A stretch of 64,000 bases of DNA. It comes from Kaistia dalseonensis (GTDB lineage Bacteria; Pseudomonadota; Alphaproteobacteria; Rhizobiales; Kaistiaceae). The notes under the pieces were generated by a model. It did no database searches. It saw only the letters and a program-made list of their open reading frames with translations, and was not told the origin of the DNA. Positions 50,002-59,382 of this stretch are shown one piece after another. The position numbers and the translations under genes are program-made. The DNA lies in the NCBI RefSeq assembly GCF_030814715.1, contig NZ_JAUSVO010000004.1, forward strand, positions 124,001 to 188,000. Direction: 5' to 3'. Numbering within the stretch: position 1 is the stretch's first letter; each line of letters opens with the position of its first letter.

Positions 50002-51111
50002 TCACTTTCCAACCGCAAATGTGGAGCCATCGACCGTCTGGCGGTCGATGGCCTCGAAATCCCAGGCAATGCCGAGCCCTGGTTCGGCGCTCGGCACGGC
50101 ATGGCCATCCTCGATGGTCATTCCCTTCGTCGTGAGGCTGTCCAACTGCGGGATATATTCAACCCAGCGCGCATTGGGCACGGCCGAACAGAGGGCGACG
50201 TGGAGTTCCATGAGGAAATGCGGGCAGACCGAAACGTTGAACGTCTCGGCGAGGTGCGCGACCTTGAGCCAGGGGGTGATGCCGCCGATCCGCGCGACGT
50301 CGACCTGCACGATGGAGCAGGCGCGCCGCTGCAGATAGTCGCGGAAATGCGGTGGTGAATAGAGGCTCTCGCCGACGGCGATCGGGATCGATGTCGAAGC
50401 CGACAGGCGGATATGGCCGTCAACATCGTCGGCCGTCAGCGGCTCTTCCAGCCAGCCTATATCGACGGCTTCATAATGGCGGGCGCGCCGGATCGCCTCG
50501 TCGACGGAAAAGGCCTGGTTGGCGTCGGTGAAGATCTCGAAGCCGGCGCCGACGGCGTCGCGCACGGCGGTGAGCCGGGCCACATCCTCATGGATCGGCC
50601 GGCCGACCTTCATCTTGGCGCCGCCGAAGCCGCTTTCCTTGGCCTTGAGCGTGTCCTCGACGATCGCCGCGGTGGGCAGGTGCAACCAGCCCCCTTCGGT
50701 GGTGTAGAGGCGGATCTTCTCCTGCGCGCCGCCGGCCAGAACATGCAGCGGCAGGGCCGCCTTGCGCGCCTTCAGGTCCCACAGCGCCGTATCGATCGCG
50801 GCGAGCGCCAGCGAGGTGATGGCGCCGACCGAGGTGGCGTGGGTGAGGAACAGCAGGTCGCGCCAGATCTGCTCGATCATGCCGGCTTCGCGGCCGATCA
50901 GGGCCGGTGCCAGGGTCCGCTCGATCAGCGACATGATCGCCGGCCCGCCGGTCCCGATCGTGTAGCTGTAGCCGGTGCCGACCGCGCCATCAGCGTCGAT
51001 GATGCGGATGATTGGCGTTTCCTGGCTGACGAAGGACTGGATCGCGTCGACCCGCTTCACCTTCGGCTTCAGATCGACCATCAACCCTTCGACGCGAACG
51101 ATTTTCGCCAT
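50002..51111 (-). CDS. Enolase-superfamily sugar-acid dehydratase (mandelate racemase subgroup)
   Basis: A 369-residue (beta/alpha)7-beta barrel enzyme. Catalytic residues are clearly placed: KxK at K166/K168 (GAKMKVG), metal ligands D196 (TDAN), E222 (WLEEP) and E248 (VGES), and the Asp-His dyad D271/H298 (DVARIGGIT, CPHF). These numbers nearly match mandelate racemase. The family abstracts an alpha proton from acid sugars; neighbours point to a deoxy-sugar acid such as fuconate or rhamnonate. GGAGG just upstream supports ATG 51111. First gene of a minus-strand pair with the SDR, divergent from the IclR regulator. Confidence 0.9.
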   Translation of the reverse strand: MAKIVRVEGLMVDLKPKVKRVDAIQSFVSQETPIIRIIDADGAVGTGYSYTIGTGGPAIMSLIERTLAPALIGREAGMIEQIWRDLLFLTHATSVGAITSLALAAIDTALWDLKARKAALPLHVLAGGAQEKIRLYTTEGGWLHLPTAAIVEDTLKAKESGFGGAKMKVGRPIHEDVARLTAVRDAVGAGFEIFTDANQAFSVDEAIRRARHYEAVDIGWLEEPLTADDVDGHIRLSASTSIPIAVGESLYSPPHFRDYLQRRACSIVQVDVARIGGITPWLKVAHLAETFNVSVCPHFLMELHVALCSAVPNARWVEYIPQLDSLTTKGMTIEDGHAVPSAEPGLGIAWDFEAIDRQTVDGSTFAVGK

Positions 51112-51278
51112 GCTTTCCTCCCTCCCTGTCACGGAGCGCGTGGCGACCCGGACCGGGCGACAGCCCAGGTCCCGGGAACGGCATCGATACCCCCGGTCCA
51201 CACCCTAGCGGGCCTCCTCCGAGACGCCCCGCCAACAAAATCGGATTGGAGCCCTCAGCATCCACTATTGAATGGAGT

Positions 51279-51296
51279 ATTCGTATATAAGCGAAT
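51279..51296. promoter_or_regulatory. Candidate IclR operator in the divergent promoter region
   Basis: ATTCG (51279-51283) and CGAAT (51292-51296) are inverted arms around TATATAAG in the AT-rich stretch between the dehydratase and iclR starts. It is a likely site for the adjacent IclR regulator to control both directions. Confidence 0.5.
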
Positions 51297-51356
51297 TTGA
51301 CTGAATCAAGTCAACGTCTAACTTGCCGGAACGGCCCGGGAGGACAAGGGACGATC

Positions 51357-52151
51357 ATGCTCGACGACAATAACGACCGCTACCGCGCGCCTGCCCTCGA
51401 CAAGGGGCTCGACATACTGGAACTGCTCGCGGCCACCGACCAGAGCATGACGCAGGCGGAGATCGCCAAGGCGCTCAATCGCTCGCCTAACGAGATTTAT
51501 CGCATGCTCGACCGGCTGGTGCGGCGCGGCTATGTCGCGCGCGTCCTCGGCGATCGCTACGAGCTAACCCTACGGCTGTTTGCCCTCGCCCATCAGCATG
51601 CCCCGGTGCGTCGTCTGGTCAGCCAGGCGCTGCCGGTCATGCGCAATTTCTCCAAGGATGCCGAGCAGGCCTGCCATCTCGCCGTCTATGATCGGGGACG
51701 CGTCGTCGTCGTGGCCCAGATGGATGCACCGAGCTATTGGAGCTATTCGATCCGCGTCGGCGCGCATGTGGGGCTCTATAACACCGGCTCGGGTCACGTG
51801 TTGCTGGCCTTCGCCACCCCGGCGCTCCGCGCCATGATGGAGGCTGAGCGGGAGCGGGAGGGGCGCATGGATGACGAGGCGCGCCCTGACGGGCTGGACG
51901 AGCGCCTCGCCCTCATCCGGCTGCAGGGCTACGAACTCATGCCGAGCCTGCAATCCGAGGCGGTCTATAATCTCTCCGTCCCCGTGCTGGGCGCCAACGA
52001 TACCGCGCTTGGCGCGCTCACATGCCCGTTCCTGCCGCGTATCGATCGATCGAACGTGCCCGACATGATGGAAGCGCTCGGCATATTGCGCGGCGCGAGC
52101 CGGGAACTGTCCCAGGTGCTTGGTCGGGGCGACGAGCAGGCTCCAGACTGA
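51357..52151 (+). CDS. IclR-family transcriptional regulator
   Basis: A 264-residue regulator. The N-terminal winged helix begins at ALDKGLDILELLAATDQSMTQAEIAKALNRSPNEIYRMLDRLVRRGYV. The C-terminal effector domain includes HLAVYDRGRVVVVAQMDAP, YNTGSGHVLLAFATP and LSVPVLGANDTALGALTCPFL. AGGG 6 nt upstream supports ATG 51357. It is divergent from the dehydratase/SDR pair and precedes the amidohydrolase/mutarotase genes on its own strand, so it probably controls the whole sugar-acid locus. Confidence 0.92.
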   Translation: MLDDNNDRYRAPALDKGLDILELLAATDQSMTQAEIAKALNRSPNEIYRMLDRLVRRGYVARVLGDRYELTLRLFALAHQHAPVRRLVSQALPVMRNFSKDAEQACHLAVYDRGRVVVVAQMDAPSYWSYSIRVGAHVGLYNTGSGHVLLAFATPALRAMMEAEREREGRMDDEARPDGLDERLALIRLQGYELMPSLQSEAVYNLSVPVLGANDTALGALTCPFLPRIDRSNVPDMMEALGILRGASRELSQVLGRGDEQAPD

Positions 52152-52268
52152 TCAGCGCCGATCGCAGCGTCTGCTGCTGGACCAATCGGCCTCTTGCGCC
52201 TGCCGTGCTTATATGAATGATACGCTCACCTGTGAACGGACTGCATGACTCGGTGTGGGGGACAAATC

Positions 52269-53099
52269 TTGCGGATCATCGATACTCACCTGCATCTCGT
52301 CTATCAGGAGCGCCTTCGCTATCCCTGGCTTGCGGGCGCGCCGGCGCTGAACCGCAATTTCACGCTCGATGATTACCTGCCCCAGGCCGAGGCGCTCGGC
52401 ATCAGCGCGATGCTCCATATGGAGGTCGATGTCGCCGAGGAGGACATGGAGGTCGAAACGGCGTTCGTGACCGGTCTCGGCCGTGGCGTGGTTGGCGCCA
52501 TCGCCGCCTGTCGTCCCGAAAGCCCCGATTTTCCGGCCTTGCTGGAGCGCTATGCGCAGAATCCCAAGGTGAAGGGGCTGCGGCGCATTTTGCATCAATC
52601 GCCGGATGAACTCGGCCAACGGCCGATCTTCACGGAAAATCTGAAGCGCCTCGCCGCCTATCCCATCAGCTTCGATTTCTGCGTGTTGCCGCACCAGATT
52701 CCGATCGCCATCGCGATCGCCAAGGCGGCACCCGATGTTCAGTTCATCATCGATCATTGCGGCGTGCCGAACGTCAAGGACGAGGCTTTCGAGCCATGGC
52801 GGACAAACATGTCGGCGATTGCCGAATTGCCGAATGTCGCGGCGAAGATCTCCGGCGTCATCGCCTATGGCGATCCTGTCAATTGGACGGTCGATGATCT
52901 CAGGCCCTTCGTCGAGCATACGATTACGGCCTTCGGCTGGGACCGCGTGGTCTGGGGCTCGGATTACCCGGTCTGCACGCTGACCGCCGATCTCGGACGC
53001 TGGGTTGCGGCGACGCATGAGATCATCAAGGGTGCGAGCGAGACCGAGAAGGCCAAGCTTCTGCATCAGAACGCCGAGCGGATCTATCGGCTCGGCTGA
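52269..53099 (+). CDS. Amidohydrolase-family sugar lactonase (fuconolactonase-like)
   Basis: Amidohydrolase_2 TIM barrel, about 276 residues. Metal motif DTHLHL at the N-terminus, DHCGVP in the middle and GSDYPV near the C-terminus are all intact. In deoxy-sugar loci this family hydrolyses sugar-acid lactones (L-fucono-1,5-lactonase); 2-pyrone-4,6-dicarboxylate lactonase is also related. The start is a TTG at 52269 with GGGGG 7 nt before it, giving the family-like N-terminus RIIDTHLHL; an ATG at 52245 is possible. It is followed at 23 bp by the mutarotase. Confidence 0.87.
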   Translation: MRIIDTHLHLVYQERLRYPWLAGAPALNRNFTLDDYLPQAEALGISAMLHMEVDVAEEDMEVETAFVTGLGRGVVGAIAACRPESPDFPALLERYAQNPKVKGLRRILHQSPDELGQRPIFTENLKRLAAYPISFDFCVLPHQIPIAIAIAKAAPDVQFIIDHCGVPNVKDEAFEPWRTNMSAIAELPNVAAKISGVIAYGDPVNWTVDDLRPFVEHTITAFGWDRVVWGSDYPVCTLTADLGRWVAATHEIIKGASETEKAKLLHQNAERIYRLG

Positions 53100-53122
53100 T
53101 CGACAGGCGAGGGGAGGGCGAC

Positions 53123-53452
53123 ATGCAGCGCATGGGACAGGTTCTGGCTCTGAAGCCGGACGCAATCGACGAATACAAGCGCCTTCACGCCGATGTCTGG
53201 CCGGGCGTCTTGGCCAAGATCGCCGAATGCAATATCCGCAACTATTCGATCTATCTGCGAGAGCCGGAAAACCTGCTCTTTGCCTATTTCGAATATCACG
53301 GCAGTGATTTTGCCGCCGACAGCGCGAAAATGGCGGCCGATCCCCTGACGCAGAAATGGTGGTCGGTCTGCGGGCCGTTGCAGCAGCCATTCGAGAGCCG
53401 CGCCACGAGCGAGTGGTGGGCGTCGATGGAAGAGGTATTCCATACGGACTGA
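53123..53452 (+). CDS. L-rhamnose mutarotase family protein (RhaM-like)
   Basis: A 109-residue ferredoxin-like-fold protein that interconverts sugar anomers. Active-site residues match E. coli RhaM: Y18, H22 (EYKRLHADVWP) and the WW pair near 78 (QKWWSVCGPLQ). The length (about 104 in E. coli) is normal. GGGGAGG 5 nt before ATG. Together with lactonase, dehydratase and SDR it forms a non-phosphorylative deoxy-sugar pathway for L-rhamnose, L-fucose or a relative; no sugar dehydrogenase or transporter for the first step lies in the window. Confidence 0.92.
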   Translation: MQRMGQVLALKPDAIDEYKRLHADVWPGVLAKIAECNIRNYSIYLREPENLLFAYFEYHGSDFAADSAKMAADPLTQKWWSVCGPLQQPFESRATSEWWASMEEVFHTD

Positions 53453-53516
53453 CACCGTCGCCACCACATCACGGCTCGAGCAAGACCGCAGGACGATCGC
53501 AAGAAGAAGCGCGCGC

Positions 53517-54674
53517 ATGGCTGATTTTGAATTGCCGCTGGAGGGCCTGCTCGTCGTTGATCTGAGCCAGTTCCTGTCCGGCCCCTATTGTGCGCTGCGC
53601 CTGATGGATCTCGGCGCGCGGGTCATCAAGATCGAGCGACCCGATGGCGGCGATCTCTGCCGGCGCCTCTATTTGACCGATACCGAGATCGGCGGCGATT
53701 CCACGCTCTTCCACGCGATCAATCGCAACAAGGAGAGCTTCTCGGTCGACATGAAGAACCCGGCCGAACTGGAGCAATTGAAGAAGTTGCTCGCCCGGGC
53801 CGATATCGTCATGCAGAATTTCCGCCCCGGCGTGATCGAGCGCCTCGAGCTCGACTATGAGGCCGTCCGGGCGATCAATCCCGATGTCGTCTATGGCTCG
53901 ATCACGGGCTATGGCCGGGAGGGCCCATGGGTCGGTCGTCCGGGACAGGATCTGCTGGCGCAGGCGCGCTCCGGCATCACATGGCTGAATGGCGATGAAG
54001 GGCAGGGGCCGGTGCCGTTCGGGCTCGCCATTGCCGATATGCTCGCCGGTGCCGCCCTCTGCCAGGGCCTCCTGGCGGCGCTGGTCCGGCGCGGGATTTC
54101 CGGCAAGGGAGCCCATGTCGAGACCAGCCTGATGGAGGCGCTGATCGACGTCCAGTTCGAGGTGCTGACGACCCATTTCAACGATGGTGGGCGCCGGCCG
54201 CGCCGTTCGAGCTCCCGCAGCGCCCACGCCTATCTCGCTGCGCCTTATGGCATCTATCCGACAGCCAATGGCTATCTCGCCATCGCGATGACGCCGATCC
54301 CCAGGCTCGCCGATCTGCTCGGCATGCCGGAACTCGATCCCTATCGCGACGAGCCGAAGAGCTGGTTTTCGGAGCGCGACGCCATCAAGGCGCTGCTCGC
54401 GGACCGTCTCGCCCTCGAGACGACCGAATACTGGCTGGCGATCCTGGAACCCGCCGACATCTGGTGCGCCAAGGTGCTCGAATGGCCGGAATTGCTGCAG
54501 AGCCAGGGCTTCACCGCGCTCGACATGCTGCAGACAGTCGAGCGCGCTGACAATGTGCGGGTGACCACGACGCGCTCGCCCCTTCGTGTCGACGGCCATC
54601 GCGCGATCAGCGCCAGCGCGGCGCCGCGGATCGGGGAACATACGGAAGCGATCAAGGCTGAATTCGGACTCTGA
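53517..54674 (+). CDS. CaiB/BaiF (family III) CoA-transferase
   Basis: A 385-residue CoA-transferase. The N-terminal motif is LLVVDLSQFLSGPYCALRLMDLGARVIKIERPDGGD and the catalytic aspartate is D145 in GQDLLAQARSG. Further hallmarks are SGKGAHVETSLMEALIDV and APYGIYPTANGYLAIAM. The family moves CoA between carboxylic acids; the acid here is unknown. It begins 64 bp after the mutarotase and is followed at 9 bp by a solute-binding-fold protein, a pairing that suggests these two genes share a substrate. Confidence 0.92.
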   Translation: MADFELPLEGLLVVDLSQFLSGPYCALRLMDLGARVIKIERPDGGDLCRRLYLTDTEIGGDSTLFHAINRNKESFSVDMKNPAELEQLKKLLARADIVMQNFRPGVIERLELDYEAVRAINPDVVYGSITGYGREGPWVGRPGQDLLAQARSGITWLNGDEGQGPVPFGLAIADMLAGAALCQGLLAALVRRGISGKGAHVETSLMEALIDVQFEVLTTHFNDGGRRPRRSSSRSAHAYLAAPYGIYPTANGYLAIAMTPIPRLADLLGMPELDPYRDEPKSWFSERDAIKALLADRLALETTEYWLAILEPADIWCAKVLEWPELLQSQGFTALDMLQTVERADNVRVTTTRSPLRVDGHRAISASAAPRIGEHTEAIKAEFGL

Positions 54675-54683
54675 AAGGACACC

Positions 54684-55829
54684 ATGCCGACCCATCCGAT
54701 CACGCTCAAAGGCATGACCTGGAGCCATCCGCGCGGCTATGACCCGGTGGTCGGCTGCGCGGCGATCTATCAGGAGAAGACGGGTATCGCGATCGAATGG
54801 GAGCAGCGCTCGCTGCAGGACTTCGAGAGCTTTCCGGTCGAGGATCTGGCGCGGAATTTCGACTTGATCGTCATCGATCACCCCCATGTCGGGCAGGTGA
54901 CGAAAGAAGGCTGCCTGACGCCGCTCGACGTGCCGGGCCGCGACGATGAACGCCTCGCGCTCGAGGCGGGCTCCGTCGGTCGCTCCTATGAAAGCTATCA
55001 TTGGCAGGGCCGCCAATGGGCCTTTCCGATCGACTCGGCGACACCTGTGCTGGCATTCCGGCCAGACCTTGTCGCCTCGCCGCCTTCGAGCTGGGACGAG
55101 GTCTTCGCGCTTGCCGAGGCAGGCCATGTGCTGGCGCCGCTCCGCTCGCCTCATGCGCTGATGATGTTCTTCACGCTCAGTGCCCATCTCGGCACACCGT
55201 GCAGTGTGGTGGGACCAGAGCTGATCGCGATCGATGCGGGTGCGCGCGTTTATGAGCTGATGCATCGGCTGGCGCGGTCCATGCCCTCGGTCGCCTTCGA
55301 ACTCGATCCGATCGGGGTATTCGAGCGCATGGCGGAGGCGGGCTCGACGGTCGCCGTGGCTCCCTTGCTCTATGGCTATGTGAATTATGCGATCGACGGG
55401 TTTCGTCCACATCGCCTGGGCTTTGCCGACATGCCCGTCGTGGATGACCTGCCGCCGCATGGTTCGGCGCTGGGCGGCACGGGGATCGCGGTTTCAGCCT
55501 ATTCCACGCAGAAGGACGCGGCGATCGATTTCGCCTATTGGCTGGCGAGTGCCGATGTGCAGCGTGGGCCCTATATCGCTCATGGCGGGCAGGCGGGACA
55601 TGCGGCAGCCTGGGCCGATGATGCGGCCAACCGGCTGACGCATGATTTCTATCGCGCGACACGGGCCACGCTCGAAGGTGCCTGGGTGCGGCCGCGCCAC
55701 AATGGCTATATGCATTTCCAGGAGGAGGCTTCGCAGCGGATTAGCCTCGGATTGAAGGCCGGCGAGCACGGAGAAACCGTGATCGCCGACCTTAATGCCT
55801 TGTTCCGGCGTAGTTTTTCTCACGCCTGA
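54684..55829 (+). CDS. Solute-binding-fold protein lacking a signal peptide
   Basis: A 381-residue protein resembling family-1 extracellular solute-binding proteins: RGYDPVVGCAAIYQEKTGIAIEWEQRSLQDF, FDLIVIDHPHVGQVTKEGCLTPLD, GRQWAFPIDSATPVLAFRPDL and late QEEASQRISLGL. It begins MPTHPITLKGMTWSHPRGYD, with no hydrophobic signal, so it is predicted to stay in the cytoplasm. No upstream in-frame extension could supply a signal: the CoA-transferase stop is 9 bp away. It might be an intracellular sensor, chaperone or carrier working with the CoA-transferase. Its 3' end overlaps the convergent glgX gene by 10 bp. Confidence 0.82.
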   Translation: MPTHPITLKGMTWSHPRGYDPVVGCAAIYQEKTGIAIEWEQRSLQDFESFPVEDLARNFDLIVIDHPHVGQVTKEGCLTPLDVPGRDDERLALEAGSVGRSYESYHWQGRQWAFPIDSATPVLAFRPDLVASPPSSWDEVFALAEAGHVLAPLRSPHALMMFFTLSAHLGTPCSVVGPELIAIDAGARVYELMHRLARSMPSVAFELDPIGVFERMAEAGSTVAVAPLLYGYVNYAIDGFRPHRLGFADMPVVDDLPPHGSALGGTGIAVSAYSTQKDAAIDFAYWLASADVQRGPYIAHGGQAGHAAAWADDAANRLTHDFYRATRATLEGAWVRPRHNGYMHFQEEASQRISLGLKAGEHGETVIADLNALFRRSFSHA

Positions 55830-57886
55830 CCGGTCTGCTCCCAGACGACCAGCGAACGGCCCGGCATGGTCCAGTGGCCGTTCGCGACCAGCGTCTTGCC
55901 CTCGGCCGCCTCGGCCGTATCGAGCACCGCGCGCCAGCGTCCGCCTAAGCCCGGTGCCACGAAATCGACGTCAACATGGGAGGCGTTGAGCATGACGAGC
56001 ATGGCCGGCTCGTTCTTGCGGGTCGGCGCGAGGCGGACGGCGAGGCATTTCACATGCGGATCGGCCCATTCCTGGTCGGTCATGCGGGCGCCGCCGGTTC
56101 CGAACCATTGCACGTCGCGCTGTCCGAGCTTTGTTCGTGCGCCGGTCAGGAACTCCGCCCGGGCAAAGGTGCTGCGTCCCTTGCGGAGCGCGATCACCTT
56201 GGCGACGAATGCCGTCAGCTCCGGATCGTCCCGCGTCCAGTCGACCCAGCCGATCTCGTTGTCCTGGCAATAGGCGTTGTTGTTGCCGCCTTGCGAGTTG
56301 TCGAGTTCGTCGCCGGCGAGCAGCATGGGGACGCCCTGCGATAACAACAGCGTTGCGATCAGATTGCGTTTCTGGCGCTTTCGCAGTGCCAATATTGCCG
56401 GATCGTCGGTCGGGCCTTCGGCGCCGCAGTTCCAGCTGCGATTGTCGTCGGCGCCGTCGCGATTGTCCTCACCATTCGCCTCATTGTGCTTGTCGTTGTA
56501 GGAGACGAGGTCCTCGAGCGTGAAGCCGTCATGGGCGGTGACGAAGTTGACGCTCGACCATGGCCGTCGCCGCCCCTCGTTGAAGAGATCGCTCGAGGCC
56601 GCGAAGCGGGAGGCGAAGCTCGGCAGCAGGCCTTCCGCGCCCATCCAGAATTCGCGCACGACATCGCGGTAGTCGCCGTTCCATTCGGAGAAGCCGGCCG
56701 GGAAATTGCCGAGCTGGTATCCGCCCGGTCCGACATCCCAGGGCTCCGCGATCAGCTTCAGCTGGCCGAGCACGGGATCCTGCAGGATCGCATTGAAGAA
56801 GGCGTGGCGCGGATTGAAGCCATCCGGCTCACGCCCGAGCGTCAGCGCGAGGTCGAAGCGGAAGCCGTCGACGCCATAGACATTGGCCCAGAGGCGCAGG
56901 CTGTCGAGCACCATCTGCAGTACGCGCGGATGGTTGGTATCGACCGCATTGCCGGTCCCGGTCAGGTCGTCATAGTAGCGCTTGTCGTCCGGCATCAGTC
57001 GGTAATAGGAGTAATTGTCGATGCCCTTGAAGGAGAGCGTCGGGCCGAGATGATTGCCTTCGGCGGTATGGTTGTAGACGACGTCGAGGATCACCTCGAT
57101 ACCGGCCTCGTGCAGCCGGTCAATGGCGCCGGCGATCTCCGGCAGCCCGCCGCCATCGATGTAGCGGCTCTCCGGCGCGAAGAAGCCGATCGTGTTGTAG
57201 CCCCAGAAATTGGAGAGGCCGCGTTCGAGCAGATGGCGATCCTGCACATAGGCGTGGATCGGCAGGAACTCGACCGTCGTGACGCCGAGCTTCTGCAGAT
57301 GTTCGATCGCCGCGGGATGGCCGAAGGCCGCGAATGTGCCGCGAATATCCTCGGGGATCAGCTTGTGCCGCATCGTCCAGCCGCGGACATGGCTCTCATA
57401 GATCACCGTCTGCGGCCAGGGCGTGCGCGGCCGCTTCGACCTGGTGAAGGGCTCGGGCGAGATGATCCGCGCCTTGGGCATGAACAGCGCGCTGTCGCGC
57501 TCGTCGAGCACCAGATCGGCCTCGCCTTCGGCCCCGATTGTGTAGCCGTAGAGCGCATCGTCCCATTTGAGCTCGCCCACCAGCTCGCGGGCATAGGGGT
57601 CGAGCAACAGCTTGTTGGCGTTGAAGCGATGGCCGTTCGCGGGGTCCCAGGGCCCGTAAACGCGGTAGCCATAGAGCTGGCCCGCCTTCACGTCGCCGAC
57701 ATGGCCGTGCCAGACGCCGTTGGTGCATTCCTGCAGATCGATGCGCTCCGTCTCCTTCGAGCCGTCGGCCGAGAACAGGCAGAGCGTCACGCCATCGGCA
57801 TGATCGGAAAAGAGCGCGAAATTGGTGCCCTTGTCGTCCGGCTGGGCGCCAAGGGGAAAAGGTGATCCGACATCCAGTTTGCTCAT
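55820..57886 (-). CDS. glgX: Glycogen debranching enzyme GlgX
   Basis: A 688-residue GH13 isoamylase-type enzyme removing alpha-1,6 branches from phosphorylase-limited glycogen. N-terminal CBM48 (GSPFPLGAQPDDKGTNFALFSDHADGVTLCLF), then the barrel with EVILDVVYNHTAEGNHLGPTLSFKGIDNYSYYRL, nucleophile Asp in GVDGFRFDLA, acid Glu in LIAEPWDVGPGGYQLGNFP, and VTAHDGFTLEDLVSYNDKHNEANGEDNRDG. The start overlaps the glgA stop by 4 bp. Second gene of the minus-strand glgA-glgX operon. Confidence 0.95.
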   Translation of the reverse strand: MSKLDVGSPFPLGAQPDDKGTNFALFSDHADGVTLCLFSADGSKETERIDLQECTNGVWHGHVGDVKAGQLYGYRVYGPWDPANGHRFNANKLLLDPYARELVGELKWDDALYGYTIGAEGEADLVLDERDSALFMPKARIISPEPFTRSKRPRTPWPQTVIYESHVRGWTMRHKLIPEDIRGTFAAFGHPAAIEHLQKLGVTTVEFLPIHAYVQDRHLLERGLSNFWGYNTIGFFAPESRYIDGGGLPEIAGAIDRLHEAGIEVILDVVYNHTAEGNHLGPTLSFKGIDNYSYYRLMPDDKRYYDDLTGTGNAVDTNHPRVLQMVLDSLRLWANVYGVDGFRFDLALTLGREPDGFNPRHAFFNAILQDPVLGQLKLIAEPWDVGPGGYQLGNFPAGFSEWNGDYRDVVREFWMGAEGLLPSFASRFAASSDLFNEGRRRPWSSVNFVTAHDGFTLEDLVSYNDKHNEANGEDNRDGADDNRSWNCGAEGPTDDPAILALRKRQKRNLIATLLLSQGVPMLLAGDELDNSQGGNNNAYCQDNEIGWVDWTRDDPELTAFVAKVIALRKGRSTFARAEFLTGARTKLGQRDVQWFGTGGARMTDQEWADPHVKCLAVRLAPTRKNEPAMLVMLNASHVDVDFVAPGLGGRWRAVLDTAEAAEGKTLVANGHWTMPGRSLVVWEQTGQA

Positions 57887-59382
57887 GCTGCGGAAGCCCT
57901 TGCCTCACGCGCCGGCGCCGCCAGCGTCTTGCGGGCCAAAGGGAGCGACACCGGGCGGACGACCGCGATCCCGGTCACCTCCTCATAGAGCCGTTCATAG
58001 GCGGCCGCCGGCTCGTCCCAGTCGAACACCTTCCGCATCGCCGTGCGGCGCATCGCATCGAGCCGCCCCTTGTCGGCGAAGGTCTCGAAGGCGCGATTGC
58101 AGGCTCCGAGGAAGTTGTCATAGGAGAAATCCTTGAACAGGAAGCCGGTCTCCCCATCCTCGATCGTGTCGGCAAGGCCGCCGGTTGCATGCGCAACTGG
58201 CAGAGCGCCGTAGCGTTGCGCCTGCATCTGCGTCAGTCCGCAGGGTTCGAAGCGCGACGGCATCAGGAAAAAGTCGCTCGCCGCAACCAGGCGGTGCGCC
58301 ATTGTGTCGCTGAAGCCGGCGATGAGGCCGATCGATCCGCGATGGCGGCGCGTCAGGTCGAGCAGCATGCGCTCGACGCCCGGATCGCCGGTGCCGAGGA
58401 TCGCGATCTGGCCGCCCTGCTCGACGATATGGCCGGCGATCTCGGCGACGAGGTCGAGGCCTTTCTGGTGCACGAGACGGGAGACGACACCGAACAGCGG
58501 ACCGTCGGAGGCGGAAAGACAGAGCGACGTGCGGATGAAATCCGTGTTCGCCCGCTTGCCCTTCAGGTTTTCGGCCGAGAACGGAAAGGGCAGGTGCTTG
58601 TCGGAGCTCGGGTCCCAGCCCTCTTCGAGCCCGTTCACGATGCCCGAAAGCCGCCCCTCGGCGGCGAGGCCGCGCGTGACGCCGTGCAGGCCGGAGCCGA
58701 GATGGTCGGAGGTGATCTCGTCGGCATAGGTCGCACTCACGGTTGTCACACGATCCGCGTAAATCAACCCGGCCTTCATGAATGAGATGTAGCCGTGGAA
58801 CTCGACGCCGTCGGTCCGATACGCATCATGCGGAATGCCGAGCGCGTCCAGCCGGTCGGCGGGAAAGACGCCCTGATGCGCGAGATTATGGATCGTCAGG
58901 ATGGACGGCATTTCAAGGCCCGTCCATTGCATGTAGCCGGGGGTGAGCGCCGAGGTCCAGTCGTTGACGTGGACCAGATCGGGCTTCCAGTCGAGGCCTT
59001 CGATGCCGCGCGCGATCTCGGTCGCGGCGAGGCAGAGGCGGGCAAAGCGAAGATCGTTGTCGCCCCAGTCATAGCCTTCCGGCGTCGTGTAGGGGGTGCC
59101 CTGCCGCTGATAGAGCGAGGGTGCCAGCACGAGATAGACGGGGATGCCGTCATGGGTCTGGCTCTCGCCGATCAGGCAGGGCTCGATCGCGGCATGGCCC
59201 GGCAGCGAGGCGACTACGGACAGCGAACTGATCTTGTCGAACACACCCTGATAGGCCGGCATCAGGATGCGAACATCGATGCCTCTCTGCTTCAGGGCCC
59301 TGGGCAGGGCGGCGGACACGTCGGCCAGTCCACCGGCCTTCGCAAAATCTGCAAACTCGCTTGTTACGAATAGCGCCTTCAT
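57883..59382 (-). CDS. glgA: Glycogen synthase GlgA
   Basis: ADP-glucose-dependent GT5 glycosyltransferase, 499 residues. N-terminal nucleotide-sugar motif KAGGLADVSAALPRALKQRGIDVRILMP. C-terminal domain has VSRLVHQKGLDLVAE, the catalytic-loop FFLMPSRFEPCGLTQMQAQRYGALPVAHATGGLADTIED. Length is typical (477-500). It is transcribed leftward, divergent from glgP, and coupled to glgX. The ADP-glucose supplier glgC is not in this window. Confidence 0.96.
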   Translation of the reverse strand: MKALFVTSEFADFAKAGGLADVSAALPRALKQRGIDVRILMPAYQGVFDKISSLSVVASLPGHAAIEPCLIGESQTHDGIPVYLVLAPSLYQRQGTPYTTPEGYDWGDNDLRFARLCLAATEIARGIEGLDWKPDLVHVNDWTSALTPGYMQWTGLEMPSILTIHNLAHQGVFPADRLDALGIPHDAYRTDGVEFHGYISFMKAGLIYADRVTTVSATYADEITSDHLGSGLHGVTRGLAAEGRLSGIVNGLEEGWDPSSDKHLPFPFSAENLKGKRANTDFIRTSLCLSASDGPLFGVVSRLVHQKGLDLVAEIAGHIVEQGGQIAILGTGDPGVERMLLDLTRRHRGSIGLIAGFSDTMAHRLVAASDFFLMPSRFEPCGLTQMQAQRYGALPVAHATGGLADTIEDGETGFLFKDFSYDNFLGACNRAFETFADKGRLDAMRRTAMRKVFDWDEPAAAYERLYEEVTGIAVVRPVSLPLARKTLAAPAREARASAA

